Assembly: GCA_035631655.1 (NCBI GenBank)
Contig: DASQIH010000241.1
Coordinates: forward strand, 1-64,000
Source of the DNA: Gp1-AA122 sp035631655
Lineage (GTDB): Bacteria > Acidobacteriota > Terriglobia > Terriglobales > Acidobacteriaceae
DNA length: 64,000 nt
Reading direction: 5' to 3'
Every line of letters starts with the position of its first letter. The stretch's first letter is position 1. Positions 35,781-43,773 of this stretch are shown piece after piece. The translations under genes were made by a program, and so were the position numbers. The notes under the pieces are model-generated. The model did no database searches and had not been told where the DNA came from. It saw only the letters and a program-made list of their open reading frames with translations.

Positions 35781-36528
35781 GAGATCGCGTCACGCATTCA
35801 AATCGGTAGCGAAATGGGTGCTTCTAGTGGCCGGGGTGGGCACTATCTTTGCGCAGAGCGAAAACAAGCTCTTCGATGCAGTCCGGAGCGGCGACCTGCG
35901 CAGAATCCGAGCCGTCCTGTCCCAAGGCGTCGAACCAAGCGCCACCAACAGTTCGGGGCAAACGGTCTTGATGCTGGCGGCAAACCTGGGCAGGGCTGAA
36001 ATAATCCGAGTGCTACTTGAGCACCGCGCCCCGGTAAACGCAAAGGATCACAATGGCGCCACAGCTCTGATGGTAGCCAGTACGAGCGGGCACATCTCGG
36101 TCATAAAGGAGCTGCTCAAGAGGGGAGCAGACATCAATGGCCCGAACAACGCCGGCATGACTCCTCTGCTTGCAGCGATATTGAGTGACCAGGTTGGCGT
36201 TGCAGAATATCTGGCTTCCTCAGGTGCCAATCCCAACATTGGTGCGAACGGAACCACGCCCTTGATAGCGGCTATCGTGGAGGGCCGAACTAACATCGTG
36301 GCCATACTCCTCCGACGCGAGGCAGATCCGCAGTTGCGGGACAAGAACGGGCTTACACCATTGATCAGCGCCGTGGCGCGGAATCAAATCGAATCCGTGA
36401 AGCTCCTGTTGCGCGCCGGGGCGGATGTCAACGCAACAGATCCCCAAGGATTAACTCCGCTCCAAATCGCTACAGCTCAGCGGTATCCAAACATTGCAGA
36501 TGTTTTGAAACAATACGCTTCGCGGTGA
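35773..36528 (+). CDS. Exported ankyrin-repeat protein
   Basis: A 251-aa protein with an N-terminal signal segment (SVAKWVLLVAGVGTIFAQS). About seven ankyrin repeats follow (TVLMLAANLGRAEIIRVLLE, TALMVASTSGHISVIKELLK, TPLISAVARNQIESVKLLLR). It probably binds a partner outside the cytoplasm; the target is unknown. The ATG overlaps the kinase stop by 8 bases, which places it in the regulator-kinase operon. Confidence 0.85.
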   Translation: MHKRSRHAFKSVAKWVLLVAGVGTIFAQSENKLFDAVRSGDLRRIRAVLSQGVEPSATNSSGQTVLMLAANLGRAEIIRVLLEHRAPVNAKDHNGATALMVASTSGHISVIKELLKRGADINGPNNAGMTPLLAAILSDQVGVAEYLASSGANPNIGANGTTPLIAAIVEGRTNIVAILLRREADPQLRDKNGLTPLISAVARNQIESVKLLLRAGADVNATDPQGLTPLQIATAQRYPNIADVLKQYASR

Positions 36529-36844
36529 CCGACGCCCCATGACGGCGGGTGTGATCGATGAAGGAATTGATTGCAACCACTTCAGATTCGGCGCGGGCGA
36601 TAGTAGCGGCGGTGGTTGGTCGGCTTTCCACTACAAAGGCTTCGAGACGATTGAGTACGTCTTTGTGCTGGCGCAGCGTACGCTGAAAATCCAGAGAGCC
36701 ATATACGCTCTTGACGCCATAGTGTCGACGATGCGTCAAAGGCTGTCCCGGGACACGGCTCGGCAGGGTTGCCTGCGACATCGGGCCCATCCCAACGGCC
36801 AATTTGCCGGCTGTCTTTCTAAGCCATTCCCACGAGCTAACCAT
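36470..36844 (-). CDS. Possible small protein coupled to tniQ, 124 aa
   Basis: The start ATGGTTAG overlaps the tniQ stop, as expected for a translationally coupled gene. The protein has a basic N-terminal half and a helical C-terminal half (VLNRLEAFVVESRPTTAATIARAE). No family is recognised. Its 3' end overlaps the ankyrin gene's end on the other strand. It could be a real tns-operon accessory gene or a chance frame. Confidence 0.3.
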   Translation of the reverse strand: MVSSWEWLRKTAGKLAVGMGPMSQATLPSRVPGQPLTHRRHYGVKSVYGSLDFQRTLRQHKDVLNRLEAFVVESRPTTAATIARAESEVVAINSFIDHTRRHGASVTAKRIVSKHLQCLDTAEL

Positions 36845-38918
36845 TCGCGCGGACTCGTCGCATGGGTTTGCCCAAGGCGGCTTCCCTGGCTCGCCTGTAC
36901 TCTGCCCACCGTTTCTTCCGGGCGGCCACGATGCGGCGTTGCGCCGCCTCCCTCATCATCCTGCGGCTGGGAAGCTGTATCCGAACTGCAAAATCCTTTT
37001 GGAGGAAAAACGCGTGACCCTTTCCCGCGTCGGGTATTGGAATCGCAAGTAGAGGTATGTTCGACTCGTTCAGGTAGCGAGCAAGGGAGCCGCTGTTCAG
37101 CTGGAATCGCTTGGCGAGGACCGATGTCGAAACGTGGTGTTCCGCAAATTGCTGAACCTCTTTGGCAGGTAGAAGCCTCGCAAAACCGTTACGAAAACCG
37201 TTGGAAGCCGTGAGCATCCCTTGATCTGTCAGCCCGCGAATAACATTGGTTCTGACCCCCAACAAGCCTGCCGCTTCCTTGAAACTAAGGAAGCCTTCCG
37301 GCGGCACCATAGCGCCGAGTGTCGGGCGGTATTTGCGCAGATCTTCAGACCGGAACAGATAGCCAGTGATTCCGCGATACCGGTTTGTGCGACCCGTCGG
37401 CACGAGACTACCATCAACTACGGCCCTGATGACACCGGCAAGACCTGAATCGCGGCCGAGGTAATTCTTCATCGCATGGCGTAGCGCGATAAACTCGCGC
37501 GGCTTCGAGTATTCCGTCACCGGCACAGAGTGCTTTTCGAAGGCCTGCTTGATCTTCATAACGTCTTCGCGAAGGAAGAAGAAACACCCCGCTGGGAAAT
37601 TCCGCTCGGGGCCTTTCATATAGCGAATGGCTCCGGCGGCGGCGACTGTGGAAAGAGTGAAGTTCTTCAGGCCGAGCGCGGCTTCAGCCTCAGGGCGCGT
37701 CATGTACGGAGCGAGATCGGCGTCACGCGCCGCGACCCATCGGGCGAGTGATTCCCGCCGAATCCAGCATTCCGTGCGTGTCCCCCCTTGACGGACGTTC
37801 AGGAATATCGCATCGAGTTGGCCATTACGGGCATGATCCCAGATCCGCGTGCCACTTATGCGTGCGATCGTTTCCGCCTCGTTAGCTGTCACCCAATGGG
37901 AGTTCCGCCGGACCGCAGCGGAAAAATAACGGTGCTGACCACGGATGAAGCCCTTCCAATCTTTGATGACGAACTCCTCGAAAGCGTCGTGAAGGAATCC
38001 AAATTCCCGGCGGGGAAGAACGCGAAACAGGTGCCTATAGAAATTTCCAAAGATGTCGCTGAAGTTGAGCGTGGAAGGATTCGCTGATTGCGGGATCATT
38101 CGCTGTAACACTGCCTGCAACGGCCGCGACCAGTCGCGCAGCAGCGCGACCGCACCGCGGCAGATGGCCACGGCACCTGCAAGGTCCGTCGCGCGAAACG
38201 GCCGCTGCTTCCGTCGCAGGATGCTCCCATCGTTAATGGCCCCCACGAACAGGATGAACCTCAACAACGCACCGAGCTCTAACTGGAGCAGTTCCGGCGG
38301 AAAACCAAAGTCAGCCACCTCGACTCCAGCCGTTTCTGCCAGTGTGAACTTGGCCGCGCGGCAGACAATCGCGTTGATCGCCACCAAGCCAGGATCAGCA
38401 GGCTCCGAAGTCACTTGTCGAAAGTCGAGACCGCACCGGCATTTGTGTACGGCCGGACGCTCCCAGACGATTTTCCGTTTACAGGCCGGACACTGGTTGA
38501 GTAAGAAGCAGCGGTGTACAGGGCACGCGACGATGAGCCCGAGATCCCAAACAGCCCACCAAATCGGGTGGTCCCGAAGGCAGGCCGTGCAGAGGCGCGG
38601 TTTTCGGTAATTCAAATCATCGGCGCTAATCGTCTCACCATAGAATGATCGCTGCTTAAATCGATTCCGCCCCTTGACGTGGGTATAGCACATCGATCCC
38701 CACTCTTCCGGGTCAAGGCGCAACGTGTACGAAAGTTGCTTGATCGCTGCGTCCTGATCCAAGCCAGTGACCTTGCCAGTGCCGGATACCCAAAGCCCGG
38801 CAATTTGTGCGAGCGCGTTGGGACTACCATAGCCGTGGTCATGAGCCGTACGGCAAAGGTAGCCACGCGGACTCTCACCCGCCACCGGATCGACTCGAAA
38901 CAGGAGCCGCCCGCTCAC
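36837..38918 (-). CDS. tniQ: TniQ/TnsD-like target-selection protein
   Basis: A 693-aa protein. The N-terminal TniQ domain (PVAGESPRGYLCRTAHDHG) leads to a zinc cluster: LCTACLRDHPIWW, ACPVHRC, QCPACKRK, KCRCG. The C-terminal half contains several helix-turn-helix-like segments (SFKEAAGLLGVRTNVIRGL; VSTSVLAKRFQLNSGSLARYL). Its size is like TnsD, which recognises a fixed target, rather than a short TniQ. It acts with TnsC to choose the insertion site and starts within the tnsC stop (4-base overlap). Confidence 0.85.
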   Translation of the reverse strand: MSGRLLFRVDPVAGESPRGYLCRTAHDHGYGSPNALAQIAGLWVSGTGKVTGLDQDAAIKQLSYTLRLDPEEWGSMCYTHVKGRNRFKQRSFYGETISADDLNYRKPRLCTACLRDHPIWWAVWDLGLIVACPVHRCFLLNQCPACKRKIVWERPAVHKCRCGLDFRQVTSEPADPGLVAINAIVCRAAKFTLAETAGVEVADFGFPPELLQLELGALLRFILFVGAINDGSILRRKQRPFRATDLAGAVAICRGAVALLRDWSRPLQAVLQRMIPQSANPSTLNFSDIFGNFYRHLFRVLPRREFGFLHDAFEEFVIKDWKGFIRGQHRYFSAAVRRNSHWVTANEAETIARISGTRIWDHARNGQLDAIFLNVRQGGTRTECWIRRESLARWVAARDADLAPYMTRPEAEAALGLKNFTLSTVAAAGAIRYMKGPERNFPAGCFFFLREDVMKIKQAFEKHSVPVTEYSKPREFIALRHAMKNYLGRDSGLAGVIRAVVDGSLVPTGRTNRYRGITGYLFRSEDLRKYRPTLGAMVPPEGFLSFKEAAGLLGVRTNVIRGLTDQGMLTASNGFRNGFARLLPAKEVQQFAEHHVSTSVLAKRFQLNSGSLARYLNESNIPLLAIPIPDAGKGHAFFLQKDFAVRIQLPSRRMMREAAQRRIVAARKKRWAEYRRAREAALGKPMRRVRANG

Positions 38919-39883
38919 GCGTGTAGGTCCAGGCGGACAGCACGCGGCGTGAGCGTGCTGGGCGGGATACAGGCTGTTGCGCTTGGGAGCGCTATCGGCG
39001 GAGCCTTTTCACAATCAAACTTTTCACCAAATGGGTTCGGATCACTGAGGCGTTCCGACCATACGTGGTCCGCGTAGGATTGCGAAAAGGTCCGCATTGT
39101 GATTTGACGGCGCGGATGAGAAGATGCGATCCGGGCGGCGCCTCGAATGATCTTCATCGTATAGCCGATGAGGCCGTAGGAGGCATAGTGCATCCGAAAG
39201 GCTACGTCGAGATCAGCCAGATTCTGCATTTCGTATTCGGGAAGCTGCTCCTGAACCGCGCGCAGAAAGGCTCTGTAGGTTGTCCGATCTTCCTTGATGT
39301 CCCAGCGAAAGGCTCCCACTCGTAGCGTCGAGCCGAAACGGCGCCGGAGTTGTTCATTCTGCCGCAGGACCTCCAGACTGCGTTGCAGCCCTGAGACCAC
39401 GATGGCGAGCCTGGCTTCCTCGACCTGCTCCTTCAACCAATCGGCGACGTCCGTTACGATGCTGGCCCGGCGAACATCCACGAAATGCTGGAATTCGTCG
39501 AGTGCAAGTAGGCGCACTCGGCACCGCTTGATCAGTTCTCTCAGGCGAATGCTCTTGCCCACCGTGTTGCCGCGAGACCACAGCGGGTCACCAAGTTGAT
39601 ACAGCAGCGTTTCCGCAAAGCTCTTGACTGTAGGCCGCGTCGGTACTTTTGCGACCAGTACGGGAACTTCTACACCAGACTTGTGGTCGACGCGCGGATG
39701 GAGGCTCGCAAAGTAGGAAATGATCGTGGTCTTCCCGCTACCACTCTCGCCGACAAGTGGGCAGCAGTCCGGTTCGGCCGTGGCGTCGTGACTATCGAAA
39801 CACGCCTGGATTCGCGCGATGGCTGATTTGAAGAGTGGATATTTAACCAGGATCCGTTCACAACGATCCATCGATTGCGTCAT
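38915..39883 (-). CDS. tnsC: TnsC-like AAA+ transposition regulator
   Basis: A 322-aa ATPase with Walker A GESGSGKTTIISYF (residues ~47-60) and Walker B VRLLALDEFQHFVD (~129-142), in the TniB/TnsC family. It should relay target choice from TniQ to the TnsA/TnsB transposase by ATP-dependent assembly on DNA. The ends overlap tniQ and tnsB by 4 bases, so the tns genes form one compact minus-strand operon. Confidence 0.92.
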   Translation of the reverse strand: MTQSMDRCERILVKYPLFKSAIARIQACFDSHDATAEPDCCPLVGESGSGKTTIISYFASLHPRVDHKSGVEVPVLVAKVPTRPTVKSFAETLLYQLGDPLWSRGNTVGKSIRLRELIKRCRVRLLALDEFQHFVDVRRASIVTDVADWLKEQVEEARLAIVVSGLQRSLEVLRQNEQLRRRFGSTLRVGAFRWDIKEDRTTYRAFLRAVQEQLPEYEMQNLADLDVAFRMHYASYGLIGYTMKIIRGAARIASSHPRRQITMRTFSQSYADHVWSERLSDPNPFGEKFDCEKAPPIALPSATACIPPSTLTPRAVRLDLHA

Positions 39884-41946
39884 TGTCGGCGCATCTCCGC
39901 AGGTTCGACCAACTTGACTGGCACCGTGGGCAAGTCGAGATTCGCCTCGAACACCGGAAGCACCTCATCATCCGAAAGAGTGTCAACGCGCGTTGGCTCC
40001 GGAGCAAGGTTGGGCTTCGCTTCCGCCGGCGCGTCCTCCACTATGCAGATCGCGTGAGAAGTGTTCACCGCGGATGTTGGATGGACGGAGATCGCAGGGG
40101 CCGGACTCCCGGTGTGATCCTCCAGAAAACGAGCATGCCTCTTTCGGCCATGCGTCGTTTTTCGATTGAAATCGCGCTCCACTAAGGCTCGGATCTCGGA
40201 TTTGGCTCGCGCCAGCGCCACGATGTCGGTCCGCACATTCACCTGGCGCTGAGCATAGCGCCGGATTACTTTGTGCTGCCATAGAGAGAGTCCCTTGGCG
40301 TAAGCCTGATTGATCGCCAGGACCGGAATGTAGGCTCTCTTTTCCGGATCAAGCACATTAATGTGGCCGAGGTCGCCAGGATCGAATGTCAATTCGACCT
40401 TCATCCCAACGCCCAAACGTCGGCGCAGCTCTCCCAACTCTGGTCCGTTGTATTTCAGACCTTCAAGTTCGATGCCGTAGTGGAAGACCACTCGCTGAGC
40501 CGTCATGCCGAGCACGAGATCGAGATCGCGCGCAGTGGGCGGCAAAGGGGGCGGCAAAGCGCTCATATCGGTGTACCATCGGTGGGCCGGCGTGTCCTTG
40601 ATGCCGCGATGGGGCGTTTGCAAATAGACATCGATGACCCATTTGTGTAGCATCTCGCGGAACGTGCTCAGCATTACGACAGCGTGCCGGGTGGGATCGT
40701 ACTCGTCGCGCTCCAGAATATCGCTGAACGTAGTGCCGGGATTTCCGTGCACCAGATCGTGATTCATCGTTCCCTGGAATCTTTCGAGCTTTCCCTTGTA
40801 CCAGGGAACGAGAACTTTCGCGTACTGGATATCCGTGCCGATTTGAAGGCACGCACGTTCGAAGTGGCTGGAGTGAAACTCCGGAGGGTTATCGACGACC
40901 ACGAGCTCCGGCACGCCGTAGCATTCCCACGAATTCTTGATGGTGGGAAACTCGCGCGGCACGTATGTTTTCGGAAGAATCGCATGTTTGAGGCATCGCA
41001 TCACGGACAGACAACTCGGCGGCTCGAAGCCGGTGTAAAAACCCATCGGGCAGCGCGTGTGCTCATCGAGCGCGGAGGTGATGGTGGGCCGCCCGAGCGG
41101 CAACATCGTGTTGTCGTCCACTACAATGATGTCGCTCGGCGTGTGATCCATCGACACTCTTTGGAGCGCGCGGGCTGTATCGGGGCCGATGCCGCTGACG
41201 CGGAATTCCATCTCGGCGCGCCGCTTACCGTACCTGGCCACCATCCGTTCATACGGCGACGTGCGCTCAATCGCACGATAGATTGCCCTTTGACTCGGAA
41301 TTGGAAGTGGAGCCTCTGCCGGCCTGAACTGGTTCGCATCGGCAAGGCGACGAATGACTTCCAGGTGGACCTCTGGAACCCGCTTCCGTTCTTCAGTCAT
41401 ATACAATTCGGCGATAACCTGGTCGATGGCGGATTTGACCTCTGGGAGCAGGTGCGGAGCTCGACCGCCTCTATCGGAGTACCGCAAGATGATGGCTCGA
41501 ACATCGCGGCCCGCATTCAGCCATTTGCGGTAGTCGCGAGCGAGTGTGCGCCAACCAGGCGGCTTCGTGTCGTTGATCCGCTCCGACACGGAGCATATGA
41601 GCGGTTCCATGGTTTTGGACGTGATAGCGATCGGCTGCTGCCGATCAATCTCCTTGAGATACTGGACGCGGGTTTGAACGGCTGTGACCAGTTCGGTCGG
41701 ATAGGCGGAGAGGCTTCTGCCGAGCTGGGATGTGCCCTTGTCAGCCTGGCCCCTCTCAATGCTGCCGTCGAACGTCAGTTCATGGCGGGCAAATCGGTCC
41801 AGGAGATCTTCTTCGGCGAACCTGCACCACTCCCCGGTCGCAGTGTTTTCAAGTTGCCAGCTGGTTCTGTCGAGCTTTTTCAGGATCAGGAACCTTGCCG
41901 GCCCTATTCTGACGTACGCGCCTCTGCGCAACATATTCAATGACAT
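39880..41946 (-). CDS. tnsB: TnsB-like DDE transposase
   Basis: A 688-aa rve-type transposase. DIIVVDDNTML holds the first Asp, VVVDNPPEF the second, and WYKGKLERFQG the Glu, 35 residues after the second Asp (DD35E). Helix-turn-helix segments precede the core. It cuts the 3' ends of the element and joins them to target DNA. The ATG at 41946 has GGAGGAG five bases upstream and overlaps the tnsA stop; an ATG at 41973 is less likely. Confidence 0.93.
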   Translation of the reverse strand: MSLNMLRRGAYVRIGPARFLILKKLDRTSWQLENTATGEWCRFAEEDLLDRFARHELTFDGSIERGQADKGTSQLGRSLSAYPTELVTAVQTRVQYLKEIDRQQPIAITSKTMEPLICSVSERINDTKPPGWRTLARDYRKWLNAGRDVRAIILRYSDRGGRAPHLLPEVKSAIDQVIAELYMTEERKRVPEVHLEVIRRLADANQFRPAEAPLPIPSQRAIYRAIERTSPYERMVARYGKRRAEMEFRVSGIGPDTARALQRVSMDHTPSDIIVVDDNTMLPLGRPTITSALDEHTRCPMGFYTGFEPPSCLSVMRCLKHAILPKTYVPREFPTIKNSWECYGVPELVVVDNPPEFHSSHFERACLQIGTDIQYAKVLVPWYKGKLERFQGTMNHDLVHGNPGTTFSDILERDEYDPTRHAVVMLSTFREMLHKWVIDVYLQTPHRGIKDTPAHRWYTDMSALPPPLPPTARDLDLVLGMTAQRVVFHYGIELEGLKYNGPELGELRRRLGVGMKVELTFDPGDLGHINVLDPEKRAYIPVLAINQAYAKGLSLWQHKVIRRYAQRQVNVRTDIVALARAKSEIRALVERDFNRKTTHGRKRHARFLEDHTGSPAPAISVHPTSAVNTSHAICIVEDAPAEAKPNLAPEPTRVDTLSDDEVLPVFEANLDLPTVPVKLVEPAEMRRQ

Positions 41947-42713
41947 GTGGTCTCCTCCGGAGGACAAGGCCATATCTGGCGGCCAAGGGGCGCGACGCTT
42001 ACTCGCGAATCCAGGTCAAGCGGTTTCCACCAATCAATGTGGAGCGCGCCGGCGAGTACGAGGCGAAGCGCGCTTTGGACCGACACGTTCGAGATTTTGC
42101 AAAGCTCTCGTAGCGGGAGTTCAGGTGTCGAGTAAAAGACGCGTCGGATTCTCTCGCGTTCTGTAACGGAATCCGCTATGCAGCGATAGCGCAATATCAG
42201 ATTGGAATTGGTGAGGCGTGGCTCAGCACAAATCTCAGATCTCCTCCATACCCGGAAGCTATAGCCATGCTCGGCGAGCAATTCTCTGATGAGGGCGAAG
42301 TGGCGTTGATTCTCAGGCAATTCGGCCTCGCGATCGTCTTTGATTTCCACGACCTCGCGTCGAGGACCCCAGGAGACCAGAAGATCTGGCGTATAGCGAT
42401 GCTTTGTCTCCCCATCGCGGTATTCGAGGACGCACGGCTGCTCCTGCCATGCGTCAGCATGCGCGGTTGCCATCAAGACCTGAAACGCTCGTAGTTCATT
42501 TTGGGATTCGGCGTGGCGTGAGCGTCCGTGTATGACATCTGCCACTTTGCCTTGCACACCTGACTTCGAGCGGCTTACTGGTTTGCGGGCTCTCTGGAGT
42601 CGATCAAGCCGCAGTGGCTCAGCTACGGCCGCGTGGCCGACGAAAATCAGGTTGCTGCATCTCGGTTCTTGTTGCAGCATGGACGTGCGATCGTCAAGCG
42701 GAGGTAGCTTCAC
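41937..42713 (-). CDS. tnsA: TnsA-like endonuclease
   Basis: The core matches TnsA. HAESQNELRAF supplies the Glu, RYTPDLLV the Asp and EVVEIKDDRE the Glu-x-Lys of the restriction-endonuclease-type active site. The C-terminal part is a winged-helix region. With TnsB it cuts the 5' strands, allowing cut-and-paste movement. The start is uncertain: GTG 42713 or ATG 42680 are chosen because the in-frame ATG at 42791 would run through the operator repeats at 42726-42820. Confidence 0.85.
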   Translation of the reverse strand: MKLPPLDDRTSMLQQEPRCSNLIFVGHAAVAEPLRLDRLQRARKPVSRSKSGVQGKVADVIHGRSRHAESQNELRAFQVLMATAHADAWQEQPCVLEYRDGETKHRYTPDLLVSWGPRREVVEIKDDREAELPENQRHFALIRELLAEHGYSFRVWRRSEICAEPRLTNSNLILRYRCIADSVTERERIRRVFYSTPELPLRELCKISNVSVQSALRLVLAGALHIDWWKPLDLDSRVSVAPLGRQIWPCPPEETTCH

Positions 42714-42725
42714 AGTCGTCGCTAC

Positions 42726-42820
42726 TCCTTGTATAGGAGTGTATAGTCCTACAAAAGGAAGTATGCCACGAGCAGATTTTGCTGTCAACATAAAAAGGAC
42801 AGTGATATCCTACAAAAGGA
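42726..42820. promoter_or_regulatory. Three operator-like repeats between tnsA and the XRE regulator
   Basis: TCCTTGTATAGGA (42726-42738), TCCTACAAAAGGA (42747-42759) and TCCTACAAAAGGA (42808-42820) share TCCT-N5-AGGA symmetry. They sit in the divergent promoter region of the tns operon and the regulator, so they are likely the regulator's binding sites. Confidence 0.75.
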
Positions 42821-42837
42821 ACCCATCTATAACAGCC

Positions 42838-43182
42838 ATGCCTGACATCTATGAACAGGTTGGAAAGCAGATCCGGGAACTCAGGACCACACTCCGAGGC
42901 AGAGGGATCAGCCAGGAGGAACTGGCGCAAGCTATAAAGACCACTGCCAATACGGTCTCTCGTTGGGAAACTGCTATCTACAAGCCATCGATTTCTGACT
43001 TGGAGAGATTGGCCCAGTTCTTTGGCGTGCCGATCACAGTGTTTTTTCCCCAGGCAGAACCCAAGTCGCGGACGAATGGGCTTCTAACTGCGACGGCCGA
43101 TCTCGACGACGCCGACTTGGAAGAGGTCATGCTGTACGCCCAGTTTAGAAAAGCGCGGCATCGCGCGCGAAGAAAGCGCTAG
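42838..43182 (+). CDS. XRE-family transcriptional regulator
   Basis: A 114-aa protein with an N-terminal helix-turn-helix: GKQIRELRTTLRGRGISQEEL, TTANTVSRWETAIYKPSI, LERLAQFFGV. A charged C-terminal tail follows. The ATG at 42838 is used because longer upstream frames would pass through the operator repeats. It is divergent from tnsA and lies between tnsA and the right transposon end, so it probably represses both itself and the tns operon. Confidence 0.85.
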   Translation: MPDIYEQVGKQIRELRTTLRGRGISQEELAQAIKTTANTVSRWETAIYKPSISDLERLAQFFGVPITVFFPQAEPKSRTNGLLTATADLDDADLEEVMLYAQFRKARHRARRKR

Positions 43183-43241
43183 GTCCACATACTGCTGCTG
43201 TAATCGAGACTGTCGGCGTATCTGGCCCGTGTGTCTCGTCG

Positions 43242-43318
43242 GTAGGATCTTGCCACATTCTGTGTCGAGATTTGTCGCTTTCTACGTCAGAAATTGTCAG
43301 TAATTACGTCAACCTACA
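43242..43318. repeat. Right transposon end with internal repeats
   Basis: The outermost bases are GTCAACCTACA, the inverted match of the left end. Inside, GACA/TGTC motifs (GACAATTTCTGACGTAG on the complementary strand) recur. GTAGGATCTTGCCA (43242-43255) is the reverse complement of the left-end 14-mer. These are the probable TnsB-binding sites. Confidence 0.75.
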
Positions 43319-43323
43319 AGGAA
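43319..43323. repeat. Right target-site duplication, AGGAA
   Basis: Exact copy of 16152-16156, immediately after the right end. It still serves as a ribosome site for PRTRC C, 8 bases before the ATG. Confidence 0.9.
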
Positions 43324-43331
43324 CTTTCGAT

Positions 43332-43541
43332 ATGGCCCTTACCGTCACGAAGATGACCAGAGTCTTCCAATTCAATGGGATTCGCTTGCCTGATCCCAAC
43401 CCTGAGATGAGCGTCGATAACGTGAAGGCGCTGTACAGTGCCCAATACCTCGAACTGACCACGGCTGTCGTGAACGGTCCGGAAGCTGTCGGCGACAAGA
43501 TGCGCTACACGTTTGACAGAGCGATTGGTAGCAAAGGTTGA
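43332..43541 (+). CDS. PRTRC system protein C, ubiquitin-like
   Basis: A 69-aa protein with the PRTRC C pattern: TRVFQFNGIRLPDPNPEMS, VKALYSAQYLELTTAVVNGPE, MRYTFDRAIGSKG. The fold predicted for this family is ubiquitin-like (beta-grasp). The protein ends in Lys-Gly, compatible with C-terminal activation by an E1 enzyme such as the neighbouring ThiF. The insertion left its ribosome site intact but cut it off from PRTRC E. Confidence 0.85.
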   Translation: MALTVTKMTRVFQFNGIRLPDPNPEMSVDNVKALYSAQYLELTTAVVNGPEAVGDKMRYTFDRAIGSKG

Positions 43542-43545
43542 CCAG

Positions 43546-43773
43546 ATGCCTCGCCGCGCGAAATCGCCACCGGGTGAAGTCCTGCGCGAGATCGAAACAT
43601 TGGCGAAGGGAACGCACCCGAAACAACAGACTCCTTTGATGAGGTTTACTCAATGTCCGGATTGGCAGAATGCAGCAGTCTCAATTGTTCGGGCTCTCGA
43701 TGCCTCGCTACATCGGCACCGGCGCGGGGCTCCGATCTCGCCGCCGCCCGGATGGCTTCCGCCGACTGTTTGA
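43546..43773 (+). CDS. Small hypothetical protein between PRTRC C and F, 75 aa
   Basis: It starts 4 bases after PRTRC C and ends in TGATG, with the A of the stop codon forming the start of PRTRC F. The protein is basic and Pro-rich (MPRRAKSPPGEVLREIETL; HRRGAPISPPPGWLPP), with no recognised domain. The coupling on both sides argues it is translated. An alternative PRTRC F start at 43653 would overlap it. Confidence 0.55.
   Translation: MPRRAKSPPGEVLREIETLAKGTHPKQQTPLMRFTQCPDWQNAAVSIVRALDASLHRHRRGAPISPPPGWLPPTV

Larger units (their letters stand above)
16157..43318. mobile_element. Tn7-like transposon, about 27.2 kb
   Basis: The left end begins TGTAGGTTGTC and the right end finishes GTCAACCTACA, an inverted repeat whose outer nine bases (TGTAGGTTG) match, flanked by a 5-bp duplication AGGAA. 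Both ends also carry the identical internal 14-mer TGGCAAGATCCTAC in inverted orientation. The right third encodes TniQ, TnsC, TnsB, TnsA and an XRE regulator. The rest is cargo: two RND efflux modules with two-component systems, an arsC remnant, a Nudix gene, an ankyrin-repeat gene and a second tniQ remnant. No Cas gene or CRISPR is present, so targeting is probably by TniQ/TnsD itself. The element interrupts the PRTRC operon between E and C. Confidence 0.93.

Noticed and set aside
36539..37213. 224-codon + strand frame opposite the end of tniQ
   Set aside because: It lies across the tniQ coding sequence on the other strand and has no domain.
16157..43318. CRISPR-associated transposon
   Set aside because: No Cas gene, no CRISPR repeats and no guide-like array were seen near the tns genes, and the TniQ is of TnsD size.
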